Below are positions 1-11,619 of a stretch of 64,000 nt of DNA, one piece after another. The notes beneath the pieces are model-generated. The model was not told the DNA's origin. It made no database searches and saw nothing but the letters and a program-made list of their open reading frames with translations. Position 1 is the first letter of the stretch, and the number at the start of each line of letters is the position of its first letter. Made by a program: the position numbers and the translations under genes. Origin of the DNA: Gonioctena quinquepunctata (taxonomy: Eukaryota; Arthropoda; Insecta; Coleoptera; Chrysomelidae); the NCBI GenBank assembly GCA_018342105.1, contig JAFIRS010004504.1, forward strand, positions 20,789 to 84,788, read 5' to 3'.

Positions 1-580
1 TACTTTCATACAATGTGCTTTTGTGGGGAGAAGGAATGAACATTAATAGAGCTTTCATATCTCAAAAAAGGATCATACTCATGTTGTATGGCTTTCGTCA
101 CACAGATTCCTGTAGACCCATTTTTACAGAAAATAAAATTTTAACGATTACCATCTATATACATTTATAATTGTTTGCTCTTTGTAAAAAATCGGGAGTC
201 TGAGTACAAAACTAATTCAATGTGTCACAATTACCTAAAAAGAAACGGAAATCTAATTAAGCTGCAACAACATCGTACGAGATTGTTCCGAAAATCACCC
301 TCTCCATCAGGTTCGAGAATATTCAATTGCCTGCCTTCAAATGTAAAACTCATCTCATCAATACCTACTTTCAAAAGGAAGGTTAAAGAGTTTAGAGGGA
401 TGTTTTTACTCTATCAATGAATATTCTGAGTATACTTCGAAATAACTGGTTCAATTATTGTAATGCTTGTTAGTTTTTTACTCCATATTGTACATCTACA
501 TGTTTTTTTCTTTCTTTCAGTTGACGTTACCTATATCATTGTTAAATGATCATTTCAAGGAATAAAAGTTTCATTATTGT
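1..580 (+). mobile_element. 3' end of a non-LTR retrotransposon (LINE), truncated by window edge
   Basis: Both halves of the C-terminal region of a LINE reverse-transcriptase protein are readable. About 1-170 gives a stretch with FISQKRIILMLYGFRHTDSC, the usual 'QKRAIR...G...SCRP' block after the RT domain. About 175-420 gives the terminal block ending SIPTFKRKVKEF and a stop at 418-420. The two lie in different frames, so the copy is dead. An AATAAA at about 561 is followed by an ATT-rich tail. The clade cannot be settled from this fragment. Confidence 0.75.
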
Positions 581-1030
581 TATTACTTATATTAACTCAC
601 TTCGAAAAATAATACTAATAATCATGTAAATAGTTCAATATTTCGACTTTCTGCTTTTATATTAGTATATATGTATCTCATTTTGTTTTCACCATTTTAA
701 TCTGTTAACATTTCATTTTTATGTATTTTATATTTCCATTTTTTCTTGTAGTACCCTGAAGATGACTTTATAAAAGTCGAAACGTCGGCAAATAATGGTT
801 TAAAGAAATACTAATTCCTGAATACAATCTAATATTAAACAGTGTCTCTTCAGTATTGAGTTCGGAATGGGATACAAAATTCAAAATATGAAAATGTACA
901 GGGTGTTTTCAAAATGTTTCAATGATGAAGTTATTTAATTCTCCAAAGGAATTTTGAAGATGGAACACAAGGCTAAAGTAAAGTATTTTTCCCCAACTGA
1001 TTTTATAAAAACTCCTTTTTCTGGTCATTT
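580..1030. other. Intergenic, mostly featureless; hairpin motif at 757-795
   Basis: AT-rich DNA without a credible gene. At 757-795 there is CTGAAGATG, a GACTT/AAGTC hairpin, then CGAAACGTC, a pattern I associate with Penelope-like element ends. A 'TACAGGGTGTTTTC' at about 897 looks like the terminus of a DNA transposon, but no partner end was found. Confidence 0.4.
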
Positions 1031-1480
1031 CAAAACTACTATTTCCCGTGAAAATATAAGAACGCGTTCTAATCGAAAGCTCGTCCATCCCCTCGAAATA
1101 ACCTCATCATATCGACACGAAATCGCAATCTGTCGTCAAAAGACCAAACCCGGCGGTATAATAAAAGCCCCTGCAATAAAGCCATATAAAGATGGATCTC
1201 TCGCCCTGATCCACCCCCAATCCTAGTTACACAAGGGTAGTTACCCCAATGAATACATCCAACTCATTACGTGGTCGTGAAGTCACGGGCATTGCGTAAA
1301 CACAAGGGATCGGGGGGAAAAACGATCAGCGATATTTTCCGACGGATACTAAACGGAAAATGACGAACCGGGCTTTTCCTGACAAGGCCCAAGTCTTGAT
1401 GACTTATCGATCGGGGGAGAGTTAGTAGATTGCACGAAAGTTAAGAGAAGATTCATACACATGGATGGCCAAGTTCGAGC
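1030..1480. other. GC-richer non-coding block, candidate conserved or regulatory DNA
   Basis: This block is clearly richer in G+C than its surroundings, is not visibly repeated in the window, and has no convincing reading frame. It contains several CG dinucleotides and short motifs such as CGGCGGTATAATAAAAG and TTATCGATCGGGGG. Conserved non-coding elements can look like this, but so can old single-copy transposon sequence. The assignment is inference only. Confidence 0.25.
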
Positions 1481-2106
1481 TTCACACCATGAAGTATTTC
1501 ATACCAATGCAAAGTATGGCCCTATACATTCAAAGAGTGACGTTATAACCTCTCTGGTTTGCTCAAAGCTCATTTCAGTATTATGGAATGCCAAAGGTGT
1601 GTTTATTTGTTGATGATGTGTTGAATACATTAATTCCTGTTTTAGCATTTAAACTTCATGCAATCAAAAAATGTGTTGATGACATCATTGTAGCCTTACC
1701 GAAAGATGATATTTTTTAATGCAATAAACAGTTATGATCCACATATTCAATTTATAATTTAAACTCATGAGTAAGCTTAAACGTAGAACCGATAACAAGT
1801 TATCAATAGATTTTTACAGGAAACCATACTGTTCCGGCGCATATTTGAATCATGATTTAATACTACAAACACTCTGTAAAAGTGAACTTTGTAAAACAAA
1901 TGAAAACGATTTTTTGAATTAACGCGACCGATGCTTGATGAAAATCTATATTGATTTTGTATTATACCCACCTGAGAAAGCTATTGTATAGCAAAACACG
2001 TATCGTAAACCGAATGTTGAGACAATAATTTAGTGAGTCTCTTTTGTTGCTTTGAACGAAAACAAGATATCTCAGACCCTTCCTTCCACAATAAAAACTT
2101 CTGATA

Positions 2107-2616
2107 AATCTTTTTCCGGCGTCCTCGTATTAACGAGTCTGTGTATTCTACACGAAATCGATCGTTAATGACCCTTATTAACGTCCAATTTCTCTATTAA
2201 TGCATAATTGTGATATATGAAGCCAAACAAACACCGAAATCGACCATTAGTAACCTATTTCCGGCGACCTCGTATCAACGAGTTCATTTAATCTACACGA
2301 AATCGATCGTTAACGACCCCTATTGACTTTCAATTTCTCTTTTGATGTATGATTGTGATATATGCAACCAAACGTACACCGAAATCGCCCAATAATATCC
2401 TGGAAATGGTCGATTTCTCCATTAATGCATCATTGTGGTATAGGCAACTAAACATACACGAATTCGAATATTATTCAAATGTCAAATCATATACCTTTGC
2501 GCTGTCAAATTTATGTATTTTCAAAGCCAAATATTGTAAGTTTTCTCCTAGTTGAAGCAAATGGATATCGAAAATTTCACGTTGAATTCAGGAACGAGGT
2601 CAGCGGAAAAAAATTG
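2107..2616. mobile_element. Short TIR element (MITE-like), copy 1
   Basis: The left end reads TTTTTCCGGCGTCCTCGT and the right end, read in reverse complement, TTTTTTTCCGCTGACCTCGT, so the ends are imperfect terminal inverted repeats of about 18 bp. A diverged copy lies at 10,861-11,192. Inside copy 1 the first ~140 bp is duplicated in tandem (starting again near 2,262 with TTTCCGGCGACCTCGTATC), which explains its greater length. There is no coding capacity. The superfamily is unknown and no target-site duplication is obvious. Confidence 0.6.
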
Positions 2617-3050
2617 TAATCAACTCGTATATTAAAATGGCGCTCGCTTCGCTCTCGCGTTAAAATATCTCGATCATTAATCGCTACCATTAATACACTG
2701 GTTGATTAATAATTGAATTGGTGGACACACTTCCAAGTAGGTACTGAGATGGAAACACTATGTTTACTCTTTATGTGCATTTAGATCGCTTTCAGCACAC
2801 TGTTTTATTGTTTTTAAGTTAATGAAGGTGTTTATAATTAACATTTTCAACACTTTGGGGTTTATACGGCACTTTAAACATATTGAAGCTCTACCAACTA
2901 CAAAATGACCCAATTGAATTATTCAATACCATTGAAAAACTGGGGCTTTCTAACATGCTAAAAAAGGTATATTTGAATTCAATTATCAAATCGCTGTATA
3001 TAGTGAGTTCGAAATCCCTCATTTTATCAATTTTGCATTTCCTATTTCCC

Positions 3051-4484
3051 TATACCGGGTGACACAGGATATCGGGCCACCCATGTAACTTCTGCATTCG
3101 TGAACGGATTTCTCTGAAATCTAGTACAGTTATATAAGCAACCATTTCGGATTTGATCACATTACAATCCAATATGGCGGACTTCCGGTTTTTCTGGAAA
3201 TGCCAGTAACTTTGTTTTTTCAAATGGAATACCCTGTATATTTTTACATATTCAAGTTCAACAGGTCAAAACAAGTCCAAACCTCATGTCAAATGTCATT
3301 TTTTTAAAACAATTGAAATTAAAATTGTTTTTTTATTTTACTTCGTGGATAAATGAGATTTGGAAGCTATTCACAATGAGTCGCAAATAACAGAAAAACT
3401 TAATTTTTTCTGAAAAATTTTTTTTTTTGTCACTTACTAGTTAATCAGTTCAGTCACATCACATTTTGATCAAAAATTCATTTTTTTCAAATGGAACCCC
3501 TATGAGCCATCTACCTGTCTCTCTAGAACATACATTAAGGAGAAAAATGACATATCATTTTTGTATTTCGGTGCAGTAACAAATTGTATGAATTCAAAAA
3601 TCTACAACTAGTTCATGAGTTTCCTTGCAGTTCGAATAATTGTTCAACTTAGTAAGCTGCGGAAAACAACTAATTGTGTAAGTTATACTTATAAGCACAA
3701 TAATGGTGTTTTTTCATACATATCAACCTGTTCACTTCTTGTGAACCTATAATTTTGATTTTACATTTCTACTAAACTAATTTTCGGAAGTTAACTAATT
3801 TTCGAGAGTTGAGATGAAAGATGACAACGAAACACAATTAGTTGACAAGATTCAGAAATGTTGTTTTCCACAGCTTACTAAGTTGAAAAATTAATCGAAC
3901 TGCAAGGAAACTCATGAACTAGTTGTAGATTTTTGAATGTAAACAATTTGTTACTGCACCGAAATACGAAAATGATATGTTATTTTTTTCCTTAATAAAT
4001 GTTCTAGAGAGACAAGTAGGTGGCCCATAGGGATTTCATTTGAAAAAAATGAATTTTTGATCAAAATGTGATGTGACTGAATTGATTCATCAATAAATGA
4101 CACAAAAAATAATTTTTCAGAAAAAATTATGTTTCTTTGTTATGTGCGACTCATTGTGAATAGCCTTGACCAAATCTCATTCAACCACGAGGTCAAATAA
4201 AAAAAAAACATTTTAATTCCAATTGTTTCAAAAAAATCACATTTGACATATGGTTTGGACTTGTTTTGACCTGTTGAACTTGAATATGTGAAAATATCCA
4301 GGGTGTTCTATTTGAAAAAACAAAGTTGCTGGAATTTGCAGAAAAACCGGAAGTCCGCCATATTGGATTGTAATGTGATCCAATCCGAAATAGTTGCTTA
4401 TATAACTGTACCGAATTTCAGATAAATCCGTTCGCGAACGCAGAAGTTTCAGGGGTGGCCTGATATCCTGTGTCACCCGGTATA
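3051..4484. mobile_element. Fold-back element: 1.43-kb palindrome with ~630-bp arms
   Basis: The left arm (3,051 to about 3,680) is repeated in reverse complement at about 3,833-4,484, leaving a spacer of ~150 bp. The outer ends read TATACCGGGTGACACAGG and its complement CCTGTGTCACCCGGTATA. The TA at each edge fits a TA target site, as in the Tc1/mariner group. The arms differ by scattered substitutions and small indels, so the insertion is old. No open frame longer than ~100 codons fits a transposase, so it is non-autonomous. Confidence 0.8.
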
Positions 4485-4499
4485 GGAATTGAATGCGTT

Positions 4500-5080
4500 G
4501 ACATTCAATTCTGACAGGACCAAGTGTAGTTGTCACACATACTCGTATATAATAGAAAGAGACAGAGAGAGAGAGGGAGAAAGTCGCATAGAGGGGGGCA
4601 TAACGCTTTTTTATTTTTTTCTTACTTTACATTTTCTACCAGTCAGCACCTACCGCAAGCTGCGTAAAGGAACTTCGTTCCACAAATATTGCTTTTTCTT
4701 CTACAATAATCATTTCGAAAAAATCGACCGTGCACGTGCACAACAGTTGAAAACAATCCGAGAAACTTGCATTACCTAAATGGATTTTCGCTGGGGCGAA
4801 GCCCTTGGAGGAAATGAAATGGCTTTCTTGTAAAACGTGGCTTCCATTAGCTGTGATTGAGTTAATTACATTTCCCGAACGTGAACTGCCTTTCAGAAAA
4901 TGAGTCATGAATCACTGGGAATCCGGGAAGCCATATGCCGAGTTATCAGTAAGTAATATTACAATTTCGGTGAACAAGTCTACTATCGGTTCCTGGTGAG
5001 AAAGGACGCTCTATATATATATATAACATTATTCCATATAACAAACGATTATTGTCTCTCCTTGGGAATTTGCACAATTA
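4500..5080. other. Intergenic with (GA)n microsatellite
   Basis: A GAGA-rich tract lies at about 4,556-4,580. The rest is unique-looking sequence of moderate GC content. Overlapping short frames on both strands show no family signature. A short (TA)n run is at 5,011-5,022. Confidence 0.4.
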
Positions 5081-5084
5081 TCAT

Positions 5085-6660
5085 AATTATTGTTAGCAAT
5101 TTTGAACCGTATATATTTTAACCGAACTGTTACTAACCGTTCTAGAAAAAATAGCGGAATAAAAGAGTTTCATTAGGCAAACCTAGGATTAATGAATCGA
5201 GTCAAGCGTATCTATGCGACATTAAACGAATGTTTACATCAAAAAAGGATTTGTCATAAAAAAATCTTTTGTCACAAAATTGCCTTGATTTTTATGTAAT
5301 AGCAATTTTTAACCAAACTGTTACTAACCGATCTAGAAAAAATTGCGAATAAAAAGTGTCATTAGGAAAACCATTAAAAAAAAAAGAAAAGGATTTGTCA
5401 TAAAAAAATCTTTTGTCGCAAAATTGCCTTGATTTCTATGTAATAGCAATTTTGAACCGAATATATTTTAACCAAACTGTTACTAACCGATCTAGAAAAA
5501 ATTGCGGAATAAAAGAGTGTCATTAGGCAAACCTAGCATTAATGAATCAAGTCAAGCGTATCTATGCGACATTAAATAAATGTTTACATCGAAAAAGGAT
5601 TTGTCATAAAAAAATCTTTTGTCACAAAATTGCCTTGATTTTTATGTAATAGCAATTTTGAACCGAATATATTTTAACCAAACTGTTACTAACCGATCTA
5701 GAAAAAATTGCGGAATAAAAGAGTGTCATTAGGACAAACCGAAGATTAATGAATTAAGTCAAGCGTATCTATGCGACATTAAACAAATGTTTACATCAGA
5801 AAGGGATTTGTCATAAAAAAATATTTTGTCACAAAATTGCCTTGATTTCTATGTAATAGCAATTTTAACCGAATATATTTTAACCAAACTGTTACTAACC
5901 GATCTAGAAAAAATTGCGGAATAAAAGAGTGTCATTAGGCAAACCTAGCATTAATGAATTAAGTCAAGCGTATCTATGCGACATTAAATAAATGTTTACA
6001 TCGAAAAAGGATTTGTCATAAAAAAATCTTTTGTCACAAAATTGCCTTGATTTTTATGTAATAGCAATTTTTAACCAAACTAGTACTAACCGATCTAGAA
6101 AAAATTGCTGAATAAAAGAGTGTCATTAGGACAAACCAAGGAATAATGAATTAAGTCAAGCGTATCTATGCGACATTAAACAACTGTTTACATCAAGTCA
6201 TAAAAAAATCTTTTGTCACAAAATTGCCTTGATTTCTATGTAATAGCAATTTTGAACCGAATATATTTTAACCAAACTGTTACTAACCGTTCTAGAAAAA
6301 ATAGCGGAATAAAAGAGTTTTATTAGGTAAACCTAGGATTAATGAATCAAGTCAAGCGTATCTATGCGACATTAAATAAATGTTTACATCAAAAAAGGAT
6401 TTGTCATAAAAAAATCTTTTGTCACAAAATTGCATTGATTTTTATGTAATAGCAATTTTGAACCGAATATATTTCAACCAAACTGTTACTAACCGATCTA
6501 GACAAAATAGCGGAATAAAAGAGTGTCATTAGGCAAACCTAGGATTAATGAATTAAGTCAAGCGTATCTATGCGACATTAAATAAATATTTACATCACAA
6601 AAGGATTTGTCATAAAAAAATCTCTTGTCACAAAATTGCCTTGATTTTTATGTAATGGTG
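5085..6660. repeat. Tandem repeat (satellite), about eight units of ~190-207 bp
   Basis: Each unit contains AACCAAACTGTTACTAACCG, then a block with GTCAAGCGTATCTATGCGAC, then TTTGTCATAAAAAAATCTTT. The first block recurs near 5,115, 5,309, 5,470, 5,674, 5,880, 6,071, 6,268 and 6,474. Two units are shortened by internal deletions (spacing ~160 and ~190 instead of ~205). Units are roughly 90-97% alike by eye. No coding signal. Confidence 0.9.
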
Positions 6661-7420
6661 TGATATTATGATTACTTTCCTTCATTATAGTAAATTCTTT
6701 TCGTATGTAATGATCTGATGTAGTCACGAGAATTAATAAAACTACTACACCGACCGCGACATTAGAGATCTCAGGAAAAGGAGTACAGGAAGAATCCAAT
6801 CTTCTCAAATAGACTGCCATCCGGTTTTTGATTGGACAGATGTTTGATATGATTCACGATCGTTCTCGCAAAGGTGTCCTACTTCATTCATTTTCCATTG
6901 GATTTTATTACTTCACGGCAATATATGTGTTTGAAGCGACATGTTTGGCCACCAAATGAATAATTATATTAAATAAATAGAAAATACAGTTTTCAAATTA
7001 TAGAGTGTAGTTATACTTGTGTATGGAATTTGAAGAGTTATTGGTTTTATAATTCAGAATTATGCATTGACTTTACAAAAAAAATGAGATAGTAGAATGA
7101 TTACATGTACCTACATAAATAGTGAAAAGGGAAGGAACAAATTAAAAATAAACTTCAAAGTAATTGTAACCATAAAATAAACAGTTCTTTTACTCAAAAA
7201 ACAGTCAGTTTCTCTCTGAAAATATCAATATGGACTGGGAAGCAGGCAAATACAATTTTCATCAACATTTTCCAAACTCGAATTAAACGTCAGGTCTTCA
7301 CGTCAATGACGAATAATCACCCACTTTCAATTCAACATAACAAGCACTCTCTTCTAATGAGATCCAATTCAAATTTCCTGCTACGTCGTTGCTTGGTTGA
7401 CCATCGCAATGTGCAGTCAT
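6660..7420. other. Intergenic, nothing recognised
   Basis: Unique-looking AT-rich DNA. No coding, repeat or RNA signature could be supported. Confidence 0.5.
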
Positions 7421-7423
7421 CTA

Positions 7424-8085
7424 CAGGGTGAGTCACAAGTAACGATGCGGTTAGACAAGACATGACTGATTTTTTGTTCTAAAATTCAACTTCAAAGTCT
7501 CTATAGGCTCCACAAAATCGATGAGCACATGTGAGAAGTGCCAAAAATTGTCTTTTCCATACCCCAAAAAAACATACTTACGTAGGGAACTCACGAATTT
7601 ACTTCAAACCGAGATAATTCCAGGCAATGTTCATCCCAAACTTTCATCTTTTATTACATAATATATGAAAGAGAGGTGCACCAAATCTTTATACAAATAC
7701 TTCGATTACCTAGTGAGAACTATACAGTTTCTGGAGAATTTTCCTGATAGAAATTAACATTTTACCGGCCAAAATTGGAAAATGGGCATTAGGGACCGTT
7801 AAAGATTTTTGTCGATCCATCTATATGATCTTGGTAGACAAAGTTTTCAGAGTTCTCGAAAGTTAATTTGGAAGTCTGAAAATATGGATCAGACATTTAT
7901 ATACAGTCAGTTAATTTTTTTTTTTTCAATTGTGAATTCAAAACAAAAAACCAAAACCAAATTAAATTTTCCAAAAAAAAAAATTAAAATTTTAAAAAAA
8001 AAATTAATTAAAAAAAAAAAAACCCAAAAATTTAAGATGGAAACAAGATGACCAGAAAATATTGTCAGGAAATTATGTTTTCAGA
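7424..8085. other. Intergenic; possible transposon terminus and A/T-rich low complexity
   Basis: ACAGGGTGAGTCACAAGTAACG at 7,424 resembles the start of a degenerate DNA transposon, but no matching end was found. At 7,915-8,035 the sequence is a long run of A with scattered T and C (low complexity), so any frame there is meaningless. Confidence 0.4.
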
Positions 8086-8088
8086 AAT

Positions 8089-8210
8089 TAACTATTAAAC
8101 TACTGGAAATAATCTCACGCAGTCGGAGGCATCTTCTTTAATTTAAAAAGAAGATATATTATTGTCTCCGACTGCTTGAGACTGTTTACAGTATTAAGTT
8201 CAATAGTTAA
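8089..8210. repeat. Small fold-back repeat (hairpin MITE)
   Basis: The left arm TTAACTATT...CAGTCGGAG pairs with CTCCGACTG...AATAGTTAA across a short A/T loop around 8,140. About 55 bp per arm, with a few mismatches. Non-coding. Confidence 0.65.
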
Positions 8211-8335
8211 CCTCTTCAAAGTTCAATAGTTAACCTCTTCAAACATTGTTTTCATGTTTTTTAAAGTTAACTTTTTACAAAGTTTTTTATTTTCAAATTA
8301 ACTTTTTTATTTAACACTCTTTAGTTAGGAGTTTT

Positions 8336-8472
8336 CACAATATGGCGTCTGGTTGTCGCCATATTGAATTTTGTCACAATATGGCGTCTGGTTGTCGCCA
8401 TATTGAATTTTGATTATTACTGTCATGTCTTTATTCACAATATGGCGTCTGGTTGTCGCCATATTGAATTTT
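8336..8472. repeat. Three copies of a 39-bp repeat containing a palindrome
   Basis: The unit contains CAATATGGCG, a TCTGGTTGT loop and CGCCATATTG, which form a perfect 10-bp stem. Copies start at about 8,336, 8,375 and 8,434; the second and third are joined by ATTACTGTCATGTCTTTA-type spacer. The stem carries GCCAT on both strands, the core of Pho/YY1 sites. Confidence 0.8.
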
Positions 8473-8767
8473 GATTACTGTCATGTCTTTACACTTTACA
8501 CTCGCAAGATTAAGACAATTCGATCGACGTAAGAATCATCACACCACACCAAACATACATACATACACACATACATATATAGGCTGATAAACACATTAAT
8601 AATATTATCAAAGTAATAGCACTTTTAAAAAAGGTGTCTATATCTATTGGTTATATAACCCGAAAAAATCTAAGAATCCTACTAGAGAAAATATTAAAGC
8701 CCTTCTGAATAATTCCCCCGATAGCTCAAGATATGCTGAAAAGAAAAAAAATATAAAAAAAAATTAA

Positions 8768-8960
8768 AGACAAGCTTTTATACAAATACACTAAAAAGGA
8801 ACAAATAATGTATTTAATTGTTTGACCCAGGTTATTCTGTGAGTAGCAGATTCAAAATCTTGCCGCGCAAGAATACCTATTTTATATTCACTGCAAGCTG
8901 CTACTCACACAATAACCTGGATCAAACAATTGAATAAATTATTTCTTCCTTTTTTTCAAT
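8768..8960. mobile_element. Hairpin element H, copy 1
   Basis: ACAAGCTTTTATACAAATAC starts an arm whose complement runs back from about 8,955. The arms share TAATTGTTTGACCCAGGTTATTCTGTGAGTAGCAG-like sequence with substitutions. It is a diverged relative of the hairpins at ~49,700-50,005 and ~61,375-61,590. It directly abuts the S repeat at 9,015, as the other copies abut theirs. Confidence 0.7.
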
Positions 8961-9014
8961 AATTTTTGTTCAATTCTTTTTAGTAATTTATGAAATCCGT
9001 CATCTTATTAAATT

Positions 9015-9510
9015 CTTACAAAAATTGATAATCTCCGACCTCAAAAACCCCCCTACACCAATTTTTAATATAACCGGGCTATAACCAGTAAACTCGTCGC
9101 CGACATCTTAAAATCGTGGATTTTGACAAAAAATTCATGATCTCCGACCTCAAAAACCCCCACGTACCAATTTTTAATGGAATCGGGCTATAACCACAAA
9201 ACTCGTCACCATATTGGAACCGCCATTTTGAATTTATGAATATTGATAAAAAATTATCTCTATCCCCAAGAACCTCCACATACTAATTTTGAATAGAGTC
9301 GAACCATAATCACAAAACTTGTCCGCCATATTGGAGCCTCCATTTGTTTTTTTCTCTAGCAAAAATTCGATAATGCATTGTCACCGGAATTATGAACACC
9401 TGCCAAATTTCAGCTCAATCGAACAACGGGAAGTAGATCAAATTGAACTTGTAAGATTTGTATAAACCCATAGACATCGGGACAGGTGAAACTAAATACA
9501 AGCTTGTAAA
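9015..9510 (-). mobile_element. S repeat (minisatellite element), copy 1, reverse orientation
   Basis: Read on the minus strand it begins TTTACAAGCTTGTATTTAG...CACCTGTCCCGATGTC, passes a unique ~130-bp head (with TGCCAAATTTCAGCTC and the GTTCATAATTCCGG block on the complement) and then tandem units of ~115 bp with 'GGCGG...TTTTGTGGTTATAGCCCG' and 'GGGGGTTTTTGAGGTCGGAG'. The same head and units recur at 33.9-35.0, 42.1/49.4 and 59 kb. Confidence 0.8.
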
Positions 9511-10055
9511 ATATCTATTTTAGGTGCTTATAATAATTATTTGACGTTCACTATTGTACATTCAATATAAATATTACAAAAACAAAATTTAAGGTATTGT
9601 TTGTAATTTTTTTAATAGAATTTGTTCCTTTTTTGTTATGAAAAAATGAGTATGTTGTGTTGGTTGCAAATAAAAGTGTTTACAATGTGACCGGAATTCG
9701 TATATTGAATACCTTACCAAGCTTTCAGGACCTGAAAAACACATAACCTAACGTAAATTACTATTTTTATGATGCATCCTGTATATGAACCGAATACAAT
9801 AAAGTGAAGATATTCGTGTATCGTGTAGGTGGAACTCGTGCAAAGTGAAAGTAACCAGAGTAGAGAAACCGTGATCAGATTGAATAATGATTGGTATCGT
9901 ATTTCGTTTGTCTTCTTTGTTTATAGCCCGTGAGAATTTTTCTACATGATGCGTTCCAGAAAGATTTGGTAGTTCGAAACATTACGAAATTTGTGGCAAA
10001 TGATGCCTAGTAGTGCCGTTTCTCGTTGATTTTGTTGAAACCGATTCATTGGTAA

Positions 10056-10325
10056 ATGTTAAATAGTTTAAAAAATTTAAAAGTAATTATTGCCAGTGAA
10101 AATCTTAAAAGAGTTTCACTTCTTTTTCTTATTAAAAACATATCAACTGTCATTGACGAAATTGAATGTTCAGATTGCCATAAAACTTACATAGGACAAA
10201 CATCGAGGAAAATAAACGATCGAATGACTTTACATAGGAAAGTCTATAAAAACAAAAAAACATGTGCATGCAACGAGAATGCGAAAATCATGAGCACTGA
10301 AAAAAAAATTTTTAATGAACTTTGA
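10056..10325 (+). pseudogene. GIY-YIG endonuclease fragment of a Penelope-like retroelement
   Basis: The frame contains IECSDCHKTYIGQTSRKIND, closely matching the cysteine-plus-YIGQT core of the GIY-YIG nuclease at the C-terminus of Penelope-like elements. In the intact enzyme this domain nicks DNA for insertion. Only the first ~60 residues of the domain are recognisable; the sequence then degenerates to a stop at 10,323-10,325. No reverse transcriptase is found upstream (9,520-10,050 is unrecognised), so this is a fragment. Confidence 0.65.
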
Positions 10326-10422
10326 CAATCTCAATAAAATGTACACATATTTTGTAAAATTAGCAGAACATGACCTACATGATCATTTTCAGTTCTCTTG
10401 AAACATAACTTGTATATCATAC

Positions 10423-10526
10423 TGAAAAGGGAATCATTCTCAATTGAAAATTGAATAGAAGGATTTTTTCTGAAAATTTAAAAAATTATTCTATTCAATT
10501 TTCAATTGAGAATGTTTTCCTTTTCA
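10423..10526. mobile_element. 104-bp palindromic MITE, copy 1
   Basis: The ends TGAAAAGGGAATCATTCTCA and TGAGAATGTTTTCCTTTTCA are inverted repeats, continuing inward through ATTGAAAATTGAATAGAA. A relative with the same ends is at 20,650-20,807. Confidence 0.75.
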
Positions 10527-10860
10527 ACATGCCCCCAAGAGGTTATCTTGAACGATGGAAAATAGTTTATCTTTTAGTCGCAGATGATTTCTGTTCATAT
10601 TTTCGAACAAATAATATTATATCATGTCTGCAAATAATGTGTATTGAAATTTTTCAACATCCTCTAACTTTCCACGATTTTATCGCACGTTTTTATGTTA
10701 TGTTCTTATGAAAAAATACTGCCTATTTTCTCTGAATTGTTAGTAAAAACTAACACAGGAATAAGTTTATTAAAATGGTATGTGTTTTAATCATTGTGTG
10801 TTTTTAAACAATAACCTGTTTCAATAGAATGCTACATTCTACAAATATCGCTGTTTTATA

Positions 10861-11192
10861 TTTTTTCCGGCGACCTCGTTTTAACGAGTCTGTTTAATCT
10901 ACACGAAATCGATCGTTAATGACCCCTATTGATATTAATCCTCTCTATTAATGCATAATTGTGATATATGCAGCCAAACATACATCGAACCATTAATAAC
11001 CTATTAATGGTCGATTTCTCTATCAATGCATCATTGTGGTATACATACACGAATTCAAATTCCAAATCATATTACCTTCGCGCTGTCAAATTTATGTATT
11101 TTCAAATCCAAATATTGTAAGTTTCCTCCTAGTTGAAGCAAATGCATATCGAGAATTTCATGTTGACTCCAGGAACGAGGACGACGGAAATT
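10861..11192. mobile_element. Short TIR element (MITE-like), copy 2
   Basis: Begins TTTTTCCGGCGACCTCGT and ends AACGAGGACGACGGAAATTT. It is collinear with 2,107-2,616 apart from lacking the internal ~135-bp duplication. Sequence after the right end (ATTAATACACTTGTTGATTA) is also shared with copy 1, so the repeat may be slightly longer than annotated. Confidence 0.65.
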
Positions 11193-11425
11193 TTTTGTAA
11201 TCAATTCGTTCATGGAAATGGCGATAAATGATCATTAATCGCCACCATTAATACACTTGTTGATTAAATAACTATTAAACCTCAATTTATTAAGTATTAC
11301 ACATCTTTTAACTCTGTAATTCCATTTCATTTATTGTTCTGTATATGTGTTGAGAAAGAATAAAAATCATTCTGGAAACTTGACAAGTAACAAAGAGTTT
11401 CTTTAAATCATTGTCGCCCGAAGAA

Positions 11426-11427
<2 letters not shown>

Positions 11428-11472
<45 letters not shown>
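11428..11472. repeat. (TA)n microsatellite
   Basis: Uninterrupted TA dinucleotide run. A second lies at about 13,188-13,226. Frames through them are artefacts. Confidence 0.95.
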
Positions 11473-11619
11473 GAAAGGAGGAGGATTGGAGGAGAAAAAA
11501 TGGAAATTTTTTATCTCTCTCCTGAGGTTGCAGTCAGTTCAGAAGGCCAATGTAATGAGTACTCTCTGTTATTTGTCAAGCTTTCCAAATTTATTTTATT
11601 TCATTTTCAAGACATCAAC

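Noticed and set aside
7915..8040. Lysine-rich frame
   Set aside because: Product of an A-rich low-complexity tract.
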